Of a DNA stretch of 64,000 nucleotides, positions 35,587 through 47,645 are shown one piece after another. Positions within the stretch are counted from its first letter, which is position 1. Every line of letters starts with the position of its first letter. Below the pieces are notes generated by a model. It saw only the letters and a program-made list of their open reading frames with translations. It made no database searches and had not been told where the DNA came from. A program made the position numbers and the translations under genes. This DNA comes from Bimastos eiseni (taxonomy: Eukaryota > Annelida > Clitellata > Crassiclitellata > Lumbricidae): assembly GCA_959347315.1 (NCBI GenBank), contig OY365808.1:718975-782974 (forward strand). Direction: 5' to 3'.

Positions 35587-36124
35587 TAGGGTTGTTAATA
35601 CCGGTTTTGGGGCAAACCGATTAAGGGATTTCAAAAACCGATTTTAAACCGGTTACCGGTTTTATTGGTGTTCTTAGAAAAACATTGTAAATTGTAATAT
35701 AACACAACTCTGAACGTTATTTCATGCATTACGTATCGCAACACAGCATCAACACGCTACCAGAGTGTTTGTCAGGTCTCCGTCTGAGTGCTGCTATCTT
35801 GGTCGGCTCGGGTTACCCATCTCCTAGCTCACGTTCCCACGTTAGGCTTGTCTCAACAAAAGGGCCGTTTATTAGCAATCGGCAGCTTTTAATTACCCTG
35901 TTGGAAGACACGGACAGGAAATATTTCGCTTAGCCGCGTCTGTAGTACTCTGTACCTTTGAAGTTGACTGACTTACTTGAGCATCTTCCTATGGAAATTA
36001 ATCCGGGATTGGTGAGATAAATAATGAGGCGAAAAAAAATCGAATACCGGTTTGCAAATTACATGAACCGGTTACCGTTTTCCAAACCGAAAACCGGAAT
36101 TCCGGTTATCGCTTAACATCCCTA
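35587..36124. mobile_element. ACCGGTT-rich non-autonomous DNA transposon, 538 bp
   Basis: The left end TAGGGTTGTTAATACCGG and the right end CCGGTTATCGCTTAACATCCCTA are inverted over TAGGG-TGTTAA. Both ends carry clusters of ACCGGTT and AAACCG. The flanking octamers TTTTTAGC and TTTTAATC agree at six of eight positions, so a decayed hAT target duplication is possible. No transposase is seen. Confidence 0.6.
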
Positions 36125-36194
36125 TTTTAATCCTAATGTTTATTTGTTTATCAAGAAAATTAGACTTTTTAAATATTCTATTCTCTGTACCATA

Positions 36195-36420
36195 TCGTAT
36201 CGTCAGATTTATATAGCGCCTCTCTCAGAATAACTATTCAGAGACACTCTCAGCACGGAAACCCCGGGCGGGGGGGAAGAAAAGCCTTTAAACAGCAAGA
36301 GGCCTATGAAGAAAACCCAGTCATTCAATAGTTTAGCCTTCAGTGATGGAGGAAGGTCATTTCAGGTAGATAGACCCACAACAAACTGGGACGCCATACA
36401 ACTCGTAATACTTCAATCAA
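36195..36420 (-). repeat. L2-like LINE 3' end (minus)
   Basis: GATTTATATAGCGCCTCTCT and CAGCACGGAAACCCCGGGCG are the complement of the 3' UTR seen at 16.7 and 28.3 kb. Confidence 0.65.
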
Positions 36421-36424
36421 TCAA

Positions 36425-36915
36425 TCAATGAAATGAAACTTGATAAAGCGCCTCATCAAGAAATCTACTCAGAGGCGCTTCGAGTCCAACCACGGTCAAA
36501 GAGAATAGTTTTAAGAAAAGAGTAGAAAGGAGATGAGGAGAACCTGGATAACTGCCTGAGGTCCAGAGGAAGCACATTTGAAGAGGTAGGGCCTAAAACA
36601 GAGAAGGCACGATGCTGAAGAATAGCAGTGCGTGAAAATGGAATGCTCAGAAAGCCTTGCTCCTGAAGGTAAGAAGATGCAGCTCCAACAAGACAGCGCC
36701 ATACCAGGGAGGCGAGTCGAAATGCAATGCGGGATGGGAAGCCAGTGCAACACATCACGCATATAGGCAGAAACATGGCCCGTCCTAGAAATGCCTCCTA
36801 TCAGGCGTGTGGACCGGCTACAGTTGTTCAAACCTGCCTCATGAAATGCCGCATACATGGTGGAGTGCAGAGGCGGCGGTCTCGTTTGACAGGTGGGGGG
36901 AACACCCAATGAGAC
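36425..36915 (-). pseudogene. L2-like LINE, ORF2 C-terminus and 3' end (minus)
   Basis: On the minus strand the translation runs through VLHWLPIPSRIAFRLASLVW (with a frameshift), then AFSVLGPTSSNVLPLDLRQL and LKTILFDRGWTRSASE, ending at a stop near 36,465. This is the classic C-terminal end of L2/CR1 ORF2. The 3' UTR ends with a GCGCTTTATCAAG variant and an (ATTG)n tail. It is 5' truncated and dead. Confidence 0.75.
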
Positions 36916-37559
36916 AGGTAGAAAATGTGAGGGGACTAGCGTACAACGTTTCCCAACTCAGTCCCCTCGACCCCCCCCCCCTGGATCGCCGACCTGGGTG
37001 GAGCAGTAGTCAAGACGAATAGTGACAAAAACACGAATAAGAGTTGCTGCAGCACTAGTAGAGGTAATTAACAAACTAACTAACTAACTAATAAATTAAC
37101 TTGGTGGTAACTACACTTAGTGCATTCCTATACAATTCATCTGCCATTTTACGCCAATCCTGTCACATATATTTGTGTTGTATTTAAGCAATTGTGAACC
37201 ACTTCTGGTGAAACGTTCAGAAGCGCTGCCAGTGTGCAAGGCCTCGCGAGCAGAAGCAGGTTCGACTTGATGTTACAGTCGTGCAGAAACCAGCTTACAT
37301 CAATCATGTGGCTCGATTATATGGGTCAAAATGAGCGTTGTAGGTATGTAGTTGAAACAGCAAAACACGACTCCACTCATAGTTTAAAGCCAGTCCAAAG
37401 CTCGGAAAAAGGAAGACAGAAGCTCATAAGAAGTTGTTAACACTGGAAAAAACTACCACTGCAGAACCACGAGACCCACACAGACACAAACAGAAACACA
37501 GACACACACACAAAACACATACACACGCAAACGCACGTTAAACGATATCCCGACGCATG

Positions 37560-37860
37560 CGAAATCATAAACCCGGTCGGACTCGCAAATCGTTCGCTTA
37601 CAATTTTTATCGACTAGCCGCCCGTCCGCCCGCACGGACGGACGGACGGACGGCCGATCGGTCGGTCGCTGGGGCCGGGGGAGCGCCAGGCGAATCGATC
37701 GGGCGTCGCGTGTGTTTGGTCGCCGGCCAGCGGCAGCGCAGCGCCGACGGCAGGGCTTTGCCGGACGCCCCTATTAATATTAAAATGGCAGAAAAATGTG
37801 ATTGAACGACGCCGCGACCATAACACGCAATGACGCGTTCAGGTAACGATGACAAAACCC
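37560..37860. promoter_or_regulatory. CpG-rich island inside spen intron 1
   Basis: About 300 bp with dense CpG (GCCGCCCGTCCGCCCGCACG, GCGCCGACGGCAGG) and a (GGAC)n run stand out from AT-rich intron. On the plus strand it ends with TATTAATATTAAAATGGCAG, an ATG in an AAAATGGC (YY1-like) setting, but that frame stops after six codons. It may be an alternative or antisense promoter, an enhancer, or just a GC-rich satellite patch. Confidence 0.4.
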
Positions 37861-38384
37861 GCAACGGAGTCGATTGAACAGTCTGCGTGTTTGCCTGTGT
37901 CTTTGTCTGTCTGCATCTATCCTTCTGAATATCGAAGCAATCGGTCGACACACAGGGCAGAACGCAAGCAGTCACGTCCGACCAATACATAATGCAAGAA
38001 GCGATCAATACTGGAGCCATGGAAAAAGCGGGCGAAAGGCAACCCACATCACATCGAAAACCATAATACATGCACAACATGTGTCATTGCACGTTCAACA
38101 CACGACGAACGTTCACTCATAAATTACAGACGAAAATGCCCTTTTGCAATCCAACACGACATTTTTGGATATAAATCCAATTAAGGCTAATTATTAATAC
38201 TCTGGTCGTTTTTGTCATGAGCCAATTTACAGCCTCGTCATAAAACTACACATGTGGCTTTGGATGGAATAAAAGGTGATATATCCCCGGGTTACAAAAA
38301 CCAGACAAAACTGTCACCAAAAAACAGAATTAACCTGACAATAAATAACATCAAACCAGAAATCAATTAATTAATACACTCGAG

Positions 38385-38525
38385 GATTTATATAGCGCCC
38401 TTTCAAGGTAATTACTCAACAGCACTCCCAACTCCAGCCAGACAAGTAGGTCAGTTTTCAAATGATCATAAAAAGTACCACTGCATGATTTAAGGAACGA
38501 ACAGAAACTGCAACTCCAGAGAAAA
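38385..38525 (-). repeat. L2-like LINE 3' end (minus)
   Basis: GATTTATATAGCGCCCTTTC and CAACTCCAGCCAGACAAGTA are the complement of the plus-strand 3' end at 39.2 kb (CTGGGCTGGAGTTGGGAGC). Confidence 0.7.
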
Positions 38526-38834
38526 ACACGAATATATGCATATCAAAATTGTCTTCATAAATTTAAGACCCGTGCAGACTTGATATGCAATATAAAAAAT
38601 AAGCGAGACAATGATGCAACTGATTTGCATAATATATTCAATGTGAAAGCAAGATGAGAAAAGAATTATTCTAAAGACAAAAATGAGTTGATGGCGGCAG
38701 AAGAAGAAGATCTCCAGAGGCATTTCAGGAAATAAGAAACAACGACATTAGACAATCATAAAAAAAAATCTGCTAGACTTCATTTATAAGAAGAGAATGT
38801 GTCTGTTTGCTGACAGAATTCCACACATGCACTC

Positions 38835-38965
38835 ACTACATGTAAGATTTAAAGGAAGAAGAAACAAAGGCAGATGAAGACTATGCTGGATAAACAACAT
38901 AAGTGACGTCAATACATAACTTTAACGGAATCAGTTGGTTGACAAATGACTATAAGAATCAATGA
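38835..38965 (+). pseudogene. Possible RTE-type LINE C-terminal fragment
   Basis: The translation reads VRFKGRRNKGR-stop-RLCWINNISDVNT, like the RGRPR-RW-DNI block near the end of RTE reverse transcriptases (compare GRPRICWFDNV at 61.6 kb). Stops interrupt it. Confidence 0.4.
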
Positions 38966-39059
38966 TCTACATTGTAGGGAAGGAATATAATTTATTCATA
39001 CCCATCTCTGTCAAATGGCTTGCATCCTAAACTGAAGAGAAGCCTGGACAGACAACGTT

Positions 39060-39275
39060 TGCCTTTGCAGCTATGCAATACCGTGCATTCTCTGAGGTAG
39101 GCCCCATAGGGTTTGGAATGGCCTTTCTCTCCAGCTATGTATGTTTCCCAAATCGCATTCTGGTACTATTTATGGTCATTTGAAAACTTACCTTTTTGTC
39201 TGGGCTGGAGTTGGGAGCACTTTTTATTGATTACCTTGAAAGGGTGCTATATGAATTTCAGAATAAATGAGGCCA
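39060..39275 (+). repeat. L2-like LINE 3' end
   Basis: CCGTGCATTCTCTGAGGTAG, ACTTACCTTTTTGTCTGGGC and GGGTGCTATATGAATTTC followed by AATAAATGA mark the end of ORF2 and the 3' tail. Confidence 0.65.
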
Positions 39276-40659
39276 GAAGTCAGGTCTAACCTTAATTACG
39301 ATAGAAAGACAGTCCCCTATAAAGCTTATATACCACCATAGAACACATTACGTCACACCGTAGGGCGTAGGCCTATTTTTAGTATCGGTTACATTAATAG
39401 AACACATCATGCGCTATCTTTGCTTGCGCTTACGCCAGAGTCTGAAAAATCGTTTGAACTCTTCTCAATATAAGACTCGCGTTGTCGTGTCCGAGAGTTG
39501 CCAATAAACGTTGCAATGGACACGTGCGAGGAATGCAATACCCAGCGATTGAACAGCAAACAAAGGAAGGAGACGCAAGATATGATGGAGGCAGAGGATA
39601 ATGACCAGCATCATCATGACGGATTGATGACATTCATCAAGACATCGCTAATCACAGGAGCTGGTCCTGAATGCCAAAGACAACCGAAATTCAGGAAAAT
39701 CGATGGTTATTGGTGACATCACTGGACCACTGGTAACGTTTTCAATGACAGCGGTGACTGACTGTGATTGTCATGGTGATGAGGAGGGGTACATGGTCAC
39801 ATAGATGATAAAGATGCCAAAATTAAAGCCATAGCCAAACAGGACGACCACAGTCATGGTAATGGCGATGATGGCACCGATGTAATGACGTAGTCCTTGA
39901 CATCCTGCAATACTCAAGATGGCCGACATATAAATTCAAATTAATGTAATATTCATTTAATGAGAGAACCACGCTTATCACAACCGCAACCTAGTTAACA
40001 ATAACATTCATTTTAAGTATGTACACTTATATACACACAGAGCAAACACACACACACACATATAATATATGCACACACATAAATAATTATTACTTGTACA
40101 CAACACATACATAATATTAATGTATTATTCCAGACCCGGAAATCCAGCGAACATCAAGGTCGCTATTCCATTATCACTGTCTAATCTTTCTCAATAAATG
40201 TTTCTATCGAGTATCTGAGACATAAAATTCCGAAGTCTTTGGGTAGTACGGCTGTAGTTAACTTAATTATCTGGTTAACTAATCGATTGAGTAATAATTC
40301 AGAGCTCCTATGCAGTTTGCCAGAGTTCAGGTGAGACATTTACGAAAGCCGTCGTTACTTCATCTAGACGTGTCTACCTGTTTACCTGTCTGCTGCCTCT
40401 ACCTGAGCGGTTGCTGATCAAAAATCGGTGGGAAAACAATGGCAACAAAACCGGATTTAACGGAACAACAATGACTCGTGATATCGCTGATCCACTCTCA
40501 CTGGCTTTATTGATTACACAGTCTACCACAAACGATCTCCCCTCCCTCCGGTCCGGTAATGTCCGGTAATATCACGCAACAAACCACCACTTCTTTATAA
40601 TACACCGCATGGTAAAGGAATATTCCAAATACTTATAATTAAGTAACTGGGGAACCCGG

Positions 40660-41100
40660 CATTGCACTGGCTGAGACAGGTTTTTGGCCCTGGAGAGCAG
40701 GAAGATTTCGGCCCTCCACTGGGTATCCTAGGTGCTCCCCTAGCCAACTGCGAAGGTTTCAAGTCAATAGCTCTAAAACTGTGCAAATGTATAGCCGGAC
40801 AGAGAGACTGTATATCTGCTACATGTATGATATCTCCCAAACCGTCCATTCATTCATTCATGACGGTGTAAAAGAAGAAGAGGCGTGGCAGACAGGTATC
40901 ACATGCAGCAGGTGTTTTTCATCGACACCGCTCCTGGCGACTGAGAAGGAAACTTTCCTTGGGGGTCCTGAGACAGGTTTTTGGGTGGCCCAGGTGTTAG
41001 TGCTATTGACTCGAAAACTTTGCCGGTAAAGGTTTCAAGTCAATAGCACTAAAATTGTGCAAATGCATAGCCGGGCAGAGAGAGACACACACACACATAT
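40660..41100 (+). repeat. Two copies of an interspersed repeat ending in a microsatellite
   Basis: GAGACAGGTTTTTGG, AAGGTTTCAAGTCAATAGC, GTGCAAATG and ATAGCCGGCAGAGAGA-type blocks occur in the same order at 40,670-40,810 and 40,970-41,085. The second copy runs into (CA)n/(TA)n. A 3' microsatellite tail suggests a retroelement; the family is not recognised. Confidence 0.5.
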
Positions 41101-41164
41101 ATATACACACACATAGAATCTTGTCTTTATTTATATAGATTAGAGCAAAGGAATATTCCGAATA

Positions 41165-41640
41165 CGACAAATTTTCAATTCAAGTTCAATTCAATTTTAT
41201 TTGGTAACCAAAAAAACATGAGAAAGTGACAGGCAGCAAGTTTTCATAAATAAATAATCTGGTTAGACAGAGGAACCTAAAGTAAAGGGGTCATATACCC
41301 CACTAACCAGGGGCCCCTATCTAGAATTTATAAACTGGCAATGGGTGCCAATATTAATAACATTCACATATCAGGTAAGTAAAAATAGATGGAAGTTAAT
41401 CTTAAATAGTGCCTTAACTAAGGGCTCATTGCATCCACTGAATAGACAGATATACAAGCATTCAATATTAGAGTTGTCTTTAAGCAAATAGGGGCAAAGT
41501 CTATTTTTAAATAATCTAATAATTGGCTGGTGTTGAATATATGTTGGGAGAAGATTCCATAAATGGCATCCAGTACATTGAATGGAAAACAATTGAGTAT
41601 TTGTGTGTGCATAAGGAGGGTCATTAGTACGTGTTAAAAC
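41165..41640 (-). pseudogene. LINE ORF2 C-terminus and 3' end (minus)
   Basis: On the minus strand HLWNLLPTYIQHQPIIRLFK is the ORF2 C-terminal signature. It is followed by a 3' UTR ending in AAATAAAATTGAATTGAACT, a common LINE tail. It abuts the plus-strand element that starts near 41.8 kb. Confidence 0.7.
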
Positions 41641-41795
41641 ATTGCTTTATATAGCTTGCTTTATTTTGAATTTTTTGTAATTTTGATAATTATTTTTTTA
41701 AATTCTGATAATTAAAACAGATGCAAACGAATAATTACATAATGATAATCTCAACAGGTCTCATCCACAGATGAGGGAAGGGCTCCAGCTTATTC

Positions 41796-44064
41796 ATGAG
41801 CGCTGCTGTATCGTGTCAGAAGAGGAAGGTGAAGATCTGTGACAAGTTAATTGACTCAGACCTATTCACAGCTCCTGCAAGCAGTGCAAACGATTTTGCA
41901 GAACAAATGAAAACAACCGTGTCACTGATATTGGACAAACTCGCTCCCATTCAGACTTGCTACAGGCGACCATCTAAACCTATTACTAGATGGCTCTCAT
42001 CTGAAGCATCCCGTGCGAAGAAGGAACGTCGTCGACTTGAAAGAAAGTGGAAACATTCTGGACTTGATGAGGATAGACAGTGTTATCGTCGACACTGCGT
42101 GTAACAAATAAATTCATAAACGATTCACGAAATTCGTATTTCTGCAGCCAACTTGAAAGTGCTGAGAATCCTCAGGACCGATGGCGCATCGCTCAGCGTC
42201 TTCTACACTCAAAGAATAGAAACAACTGCCAACACTCACACACAGAAAATCAGACTGTGTGCAAATTTTGCAGCATTTTTTTTAAACAAAATTATTGATC
42301 TTAAATGTAAAATAGCTAGATGTGCTGCTAATTTAGTGTGGAGTGACCTGCTGCTTGACTCCGAATTCTCCGGCCCTGCCTTCGATGACATACCGCCTGT
42401 CACATTCTTTGAAGTCCTTAATCTTCTCAAAAGCATGGTTCCTAAATCATCAGCATTGGACTTCATACCTACATCACTCATCGTCTCTTGTTCTGATATA
42501 TTCTCTCACCTCATTGCACACTTGGCCAAACTATCTTTTGCTAAGGGGTGCTTTCCTTCATGCCTCAAATCTGCTTTAGTCACGCCTTTACTTAAAATGC
42601 CTGACCTTGACACTAGCAATTTGTCTAACTTCAGACCTATCTCCAACCTCAATAACATTTCCAAGATCCTTGAACGTCTTTTTCTTATGCGTATCAAGAG
42701 ACACATTACTTCCTCTCCCAACTTCAGTCCCTACCAGTCAGCATATCGCGAAGGCTACTCCACTGAAACTGCTCTTGTCTCTACACTGGATTACATCTTC
42801 TCATCTATTGACAATGGTAAAGCATGCCTCTCTGTGTGTCTTGACCTTAGTGCAGCCTTTGACACTGTAGACCACCAGTTATACCTGGAAAGACTTGCAA
42901 AAAGCTTTGGTGTCTCTGGGACTGCCTTACACTGGTTAGCTTCATACCTGGTTGACCGCAATCAGCGGGTGGGCATTGGATCTGCTTCGTCAGAGCCCGC
43001 ACTTTGCACTGCTGGAGTGCCACAAGGATCTGTCCTCAGCCCTTTATTATTTACAGTCTTTACTTCCCCAATCAGTCGTATAGCTAAACACTTTGGAATT
43101 CAATTACAACAATATGCAGATGATACTCAGCTCCATATTGCTCTGTCACACACTGATCAGTCTGGTAAACTAAAACAGGAAGAATGCCTCTCATCCATAT
43201 ATGCATGGTTCTGTTTCAATGGTTTGGCCATAAACCCAGACAAGTCTGAAGCAATTGTATTTGGCTCATGTCAACACCTGCGTTCTTTCCCTATGCTATC
43301 TAGCATTGAACTGGCTGGCACTACTGTGCCGCTTTCAGACTCTGTTAAAACACTTGGGGGTTACCCTCGACAGCAAGCTCACATTTCGACCTCACATAAC
43401 AAGCATTTGTAAATCTTGTTTCTACCACATCAGGGCAATTCGTCACATAAGGTCGGCTCTAACTAAAAATATGTCTGAACTATAGCCTGCTCACTTGTCT
43501 CCTCTCACCTCGATTATGCTAATTCACTTTTTGTCAGTCTCTCAGATCTTGAACTCAAAAGGCTTCAACGTATCCAAAATACATTAGCTCGAGTAGTGCT
43601 ACGTGTCCCACTACGAACATGCTCCTCTGCCCTACTCCACCAGCTGCAATGACTCCCTGTTGAATTTAGAATCAAATTTAAGTTAGCTTGTTTGACCTAC
43701 AAAACCATCATCACCAGTACACCTACCTATATTCATGCTCTACTAACTCCTTACATTCCTCCTCGTTGCTTACGATCATCAAGTACAGGTCTTTTAGTTG
43801 AACCACGATGCAGAACAGTTATGGGCTCTCGTGCATTTCATGTCTCTGCTCCTAGGGAATGGAATCGACTGCCACTCTCTCTTCGTAGCTCAAATTCACT
43901 TCCTTGCTTCAAAAAGCGACTCAAAACTCACTATTTCTCTTTGGCTTTCAAGGATTTGGAAATCTAATTGCATCTTCTCCTGGCAACTGACTATCCGCGC
44001 CTCAGATTCACATTTAGGTGTGACCTTGTGTGCGTTACAAATTTAATAATAATAATAATAATAA
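41796..44064 (+). pseudogene. CR1/L2-group LINE, most of ORF2 with reverse transcriptase, dead
   Basis: The element copies its RNA into DNA at the target nick. It begins inside ORF2, between endonuclease and RT (KICDKLIDSDLF, 41,796 on). A frameshift near 42,100-42,250 leads into an open frame (42,153-43,412) with SNFRPISNLNNISKILERL, PYQSAYREGYSTETAL, LDLSAAFDTVDH, GVPQGSVLSPLLF and the catalytic YADD (43,113-43,124). Lesions: an extra G in the run near 43,358 breaks KTLG/VTLDSKLTF, a stop at 43,483-43,485, and a TGA in place of Trp in LHQLQ-LPVEF near 43,650. The C-terminus (REWNRLPLSLRSSNSL) ends near 43,967; the 3' end is (AAT)n. It is antisense to spen. The endonuclease is missing by 5' truncation. 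Confidence 0.88.
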
Positions 44065-44667
44065 TCTGAGTCGGGTTACCAGAGAGACCAGAAGAAGGAG
44101 CTGTTAAGTCGAGAAGATTCGTTGATGGCGAGAAAGCTTGGATGACTTAGGGTAGGATATCCTCCAGATGTGACACTTCAAGTTGGAGTGGAGACCCTGT
44201 GCGGTGATGGGTAGAGGCGCCTCAGGGCAGATGACGGTGGGTGTGTAGCAGCAAATTTATAATATACCGCTGAAAGATTAAAATTTATGACTAGCAGCAC
44301 AATACGACATCTCAAGACTGGAAGAATCATTGTAAAGAATAGTGTTTTTAGCACAATGCGAAATATTCCAGCGTTGGCATATACTGTATAAGAGTCAACA
44401 CAGAAAATGCTGTGTTCAAACCCTAAACTCCGTTGAGTCTTGAGTTAGTTAATTGAAATAAGTTAAATAAAATGTTAGTTAAATAAAAACTGTTTTGAAT
44501 AATTCACAGTGTGCTGTATTCATGATATCAAACGCCCTTGTCAGATTCTCAGAAAGAGTCATGCAACAGACATGCATACGATTAACCTACAAACTCAGAA
44601 ACCAATCAAAAACGCTCATCGTCGACCACTGTCTGCGTGCTAGAAATAGCCTGGGATAACTATTCCG

Positions 44668-44785
44668 AAACTCCTCCACTGCTTGCACTCTGGCAGTGCC
44701 TGTCCCAAGCCTGGATAAAAGAGGAGGGCGACGCCAACGATCTTCGTCATCACATAATGTCGTAAAACTGCAAGCAACTAACAAC
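44668..44785 (-). repeat. LINE 3' UTR fragment (GGGACTGGCAC family), minus
   Basis: CTCCTCCACTGCTTGCACTC, GGATAAAAGAGGAGGGCGAC and ATAATGTCGTAAAACTGCA align with the 19.18 and 28.75 kb copies. Confidence 0.6.
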
Positions 44786-44934
44786 TACTAGAGGTGCCAC
44801 TAGTCCAACTCCACGGGTGAAGATTGAAGAACAGTCTGATAAGTATGCCAAGGGTTCGTGCCAGTCACTATGGCAAAATGTCATTGGCTTTTCTCCAAGA
44901 AAAATAGAATCTAGTTGTCCATTTCTATTTAGTC

Positions 44935-45005
44935 ACGAGCACTAGTTTTTTAGTTTGCAAGCATTAGTTTTTTTAGTTTGCGAGTATTAGTTTTTTAGCT
45001 TGTGC
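44935..45005. repeat. About 23-bp tandem repeat, three copies
   Basis: Units read AGTTTTTTAGTTTGCAAGCATT with small changes. Confidence 0.8.
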
Positions 45006-45109
45006 CGATGCTAAAAAATCTTGTAAATCACCCAACAAGAAGTTTGCTATCGACGGCGATCCATAAGTGGCTGTAATTATAATTACAATTTAACACCATG
45101 CCCGATTTT

Positions 45110-45270
45110 GATCTGGGGATTTAATTTGGGGATTTTGATCTGGGGATTATGATCTGGAGATACTGAATCATTAATGATCTGGGGATTTTGAACTGGGAAT
45201 TATGATCTGGAGATAATAAATCATTAATGACCTGGAGATGTTGATCTGGAGATTATGATTTGGGGATTTT
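45110..45270. repeat. Degenerate tandem repeat (GATCTGGGGATTTT)
   Basis: 16-17-bp units of GATCTGG(G/A)GATTNTG occur in a higher-order pattern that includes AATCATTAATGA twice. Confidence 0.8.
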
Positions 45271-45568
45271 TACCAGCTTACCAGTCAAGAAATATGTTCA
45301 CTGATAACCAGTGAGCACCTCTGTTACCCCATTATCTGCAATCCTGCACAACTCCTTCTTGAAGCAAACAGTTTCTTAACATAAAAAGAAATTAGAGAGG
45401 AAATTTCTACTTCATGATTTAATAACAAGTTTGGGACATATATGTTCTGGGTCACAAATCCTTTAAACCAGGACATAGAAATTCTGGGGAGTTTCTTCAC
45501 GTCATCCCTATACGTCTCTTTGGTACGGAACATTAGCAATGATGCAGCGCTCATCAAAATGACTAGAA

Positions 45569-45752
45569 ATTGCAGTTCAAAAGCCAATATTATAATTTTA
45601 ATAATAATATTTTTTTTTAAATTTCAAACTGACACCCGCAGTATGATTACACTATAACTATAAATTGCAATTCAACAGCCAATATTATAATTTTAATAAT
45701 AATAATTTTTGTCTAATTTCAAACTGACAATAGTGCAGTATGACTACAAACA
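45569..45752. repeat. 95-bp direct duplication
   Basis: GCCAATATTATAATTTTAAT, then AATTTCAAACTGACA and GCAGTATGA-TAC occur twice at an offset of 95 bp, with small differences. Confidence 0.85.
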
Positions 45753-46429
45753 TAGCACTGACAAAAGATGACAAGTTATTACAGGAGTCGAAATTTAACT
45801 GTTGGCAGCAATGCAAGGCTCCCATTACATTAAACATAGAATTTGACTAACACCGTTGGCTACAAAAGAAGGAGCAGTCAACCTTACAGGGGGCGGGGGA
45901 TGAACACGGGAATTGGGTTCCTCAGCTCTGCACATTACTCTAAGGCCCCTCCCCCAGTCCCCTATCAGCTGACTACTAGTCTGTCTTTTGTTCTCAGTTT
46001 TCTTGTGCCAGACGACAGCGGCATAAATTATGGTAAATTATGTAGCTGTACAAACTTTCAAAAAATTCTCAACATTTAGCCATATTGGTGACCAATAACT
46101 TCCTGTACTCAAACAAAACTACTATTTTTCATTTTGTTATTTCAAAACAGCCTTCAATTCCTGGTCTATTGACAATTGTCTCAGATTAATTATATTTTAC
46201 TCCCTTTCTATCGAATAGATAATTTATTTAGTCTCAAGAAATCAATAGATATCATTTGTCGTCTTCTTATGGGTTGCCTGAAGGATATCAGGGTCTTCTT
46301 ATGGGTTAACAGACCACATACGAGGTCTACAAATCAAATTTTTTAATACAGTCAAAACTTTAGTCTAATCAGGGTGAAGGTTGAACTTTGAATCTCAATC
46401 TCAAATTTGAATCAGTGGGCACCAGTAAG

Positions 46430-46500
46430 ATCAATCAATCAATCAAAAATACTTGATATAGTACCCTTTCAAGATATCTACTCTTGGGTGATCAAAGATA
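46430..46500 (-). repeat. L2-like LINE 3' end (minus)
   Basis: (AATC)n, then GATATAGTACCCTTTCAAGA and TCTACTCTTGGGTGATC, is a decayed complement of the GCGCTATATA 3' signature. Confidence 0.5.
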
Positions 46501-46837
46501 TTCATATAGTGTGTACTTGATATCTAACAATAATATTTTCTGTAGTTTAATATTAATTAAACAAAAACCAAGTTGACAAACAGAAAATTAAATTAAACAA
46601 ATAATTTTATCAATTAAAACGACGGGTTTCGAATCATGACGTAATTATCGATTCAAATACTGCCACTCGAATTAAACATCGATGCTTTGCAGGTCTCAAC
46701 TTCCAAGTAACCATTAAAAACCTTTGAGTTAGGCCTATAGGTGCACATCAGAAATAACTGTTGACTATGTTTACTATGGGAAACGATATTCTTGCAGGAC
46801 ATAACTTCTCAAAACTTGACAAAATCCAACCAACATC

Positions 46838-47100
46838 ATGGCTAAAAAGAAAGGCGAAACAAAATCTGAACACAGCTTGGCCAGACACGTGGCGAAGGTG
46901 AGTTGCCCAGAAGTATACATAGAAGACAGGCAGCCCAGTTGGCACAGAAAACACCAGGTGGAGAACCCCTCTCAGCCTCCCCATCATCACCCTTCCTCTC
47001 ATCACCCTTGCTCCTGCAGGGTTCAACTTTATCACGCACCGGTGGGAGCAGAGCCAACGGTAGAGAGGGATGCACAGGGCCAACGAGATGCGGATGGGGC
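46838..47100 (+). other. Speculative plus-strand two-exon mini-gene
   Basis: An ATG at 46,838 opens a basic peptide (MAKKKGETKSEHSLARHVAK) that meets a strong donor, AAG|GTGAGT, at 46,897. An acceptor CTCCTGCAG at about 47,013-47,021 follows a plausible 120-nt intron. In phase it continues GSTLSRTGGSRANGREG and meets a second strong donor, GCGA|GTGAGT, near 47,099. I recognise no family and no further exon. It lies in antisense inside spen intron 1. Chance is a fair explanation. Confidence 0.2.
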
Positions 47101-47340
47101 GAGTGAGTCATCGCCAAGACCCAGTTTCAGAGAGCATACCAACTCCACATGTTCAGTCCAACAACAGCAGCAGCAGCAGCTGTGGCTAGGCAAGGAACTC
47201 TGTATGATATAGGAGGAGCCGTCCACAAGGGCTGCTCCTGCTGCTGCTGCTGGCACAGATGCTACTTACACAGCTGCGGTCGGTCGGTGGATGGTAAAAC
47301 CATGACTAAACACACTTAACTAACCACACCACAACAGCTA

Positions 47341-47460
47341 AACAACTTCTATTCTGGGGTAACCCATCAACCCCTATATAAACAACTTCTATTCTGGGGT
47401 AACCCATCAACCCCTATATAAACAACTTCTATTCTGGGGTAACCCATCAACCCCTATATA
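47341..47460. repeat. 40-bp tandem repeat, three identical copies
   Basis: Units start AACAACTTCTATTCTGGGGT and end CCCCTATATA. The three copies look identical. Confidence 0.98.
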
Positions 47461-47559
47461 TCTTAACGGATAATTATACACAGATTCTGTGGACAACGCA
47501 TACACATAAAATGCACGCATATTTATGTATACGCAAACGTAGCTACATACATATATACA

Positions 47560-47645
47560 TAATGTACACACATGTATATATATGTGTATATATATACATA
47601 TATAAGTATACATACACATATATGCATATATATATATATATACCC
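47560..47645. repeat. (TA)n / (CATA)n microsatellite
   Basis: Imperfect TATA, CATA and GTATA repeats. Confidence 0.9.

Noticed and set aside
37607..38080. 157-residue minus-strand frame over the CpG-rich island
   Set aside because: Half of it lies over GGAC repeats. There is no domain, and a GC-rich patch lacks stops by chance.
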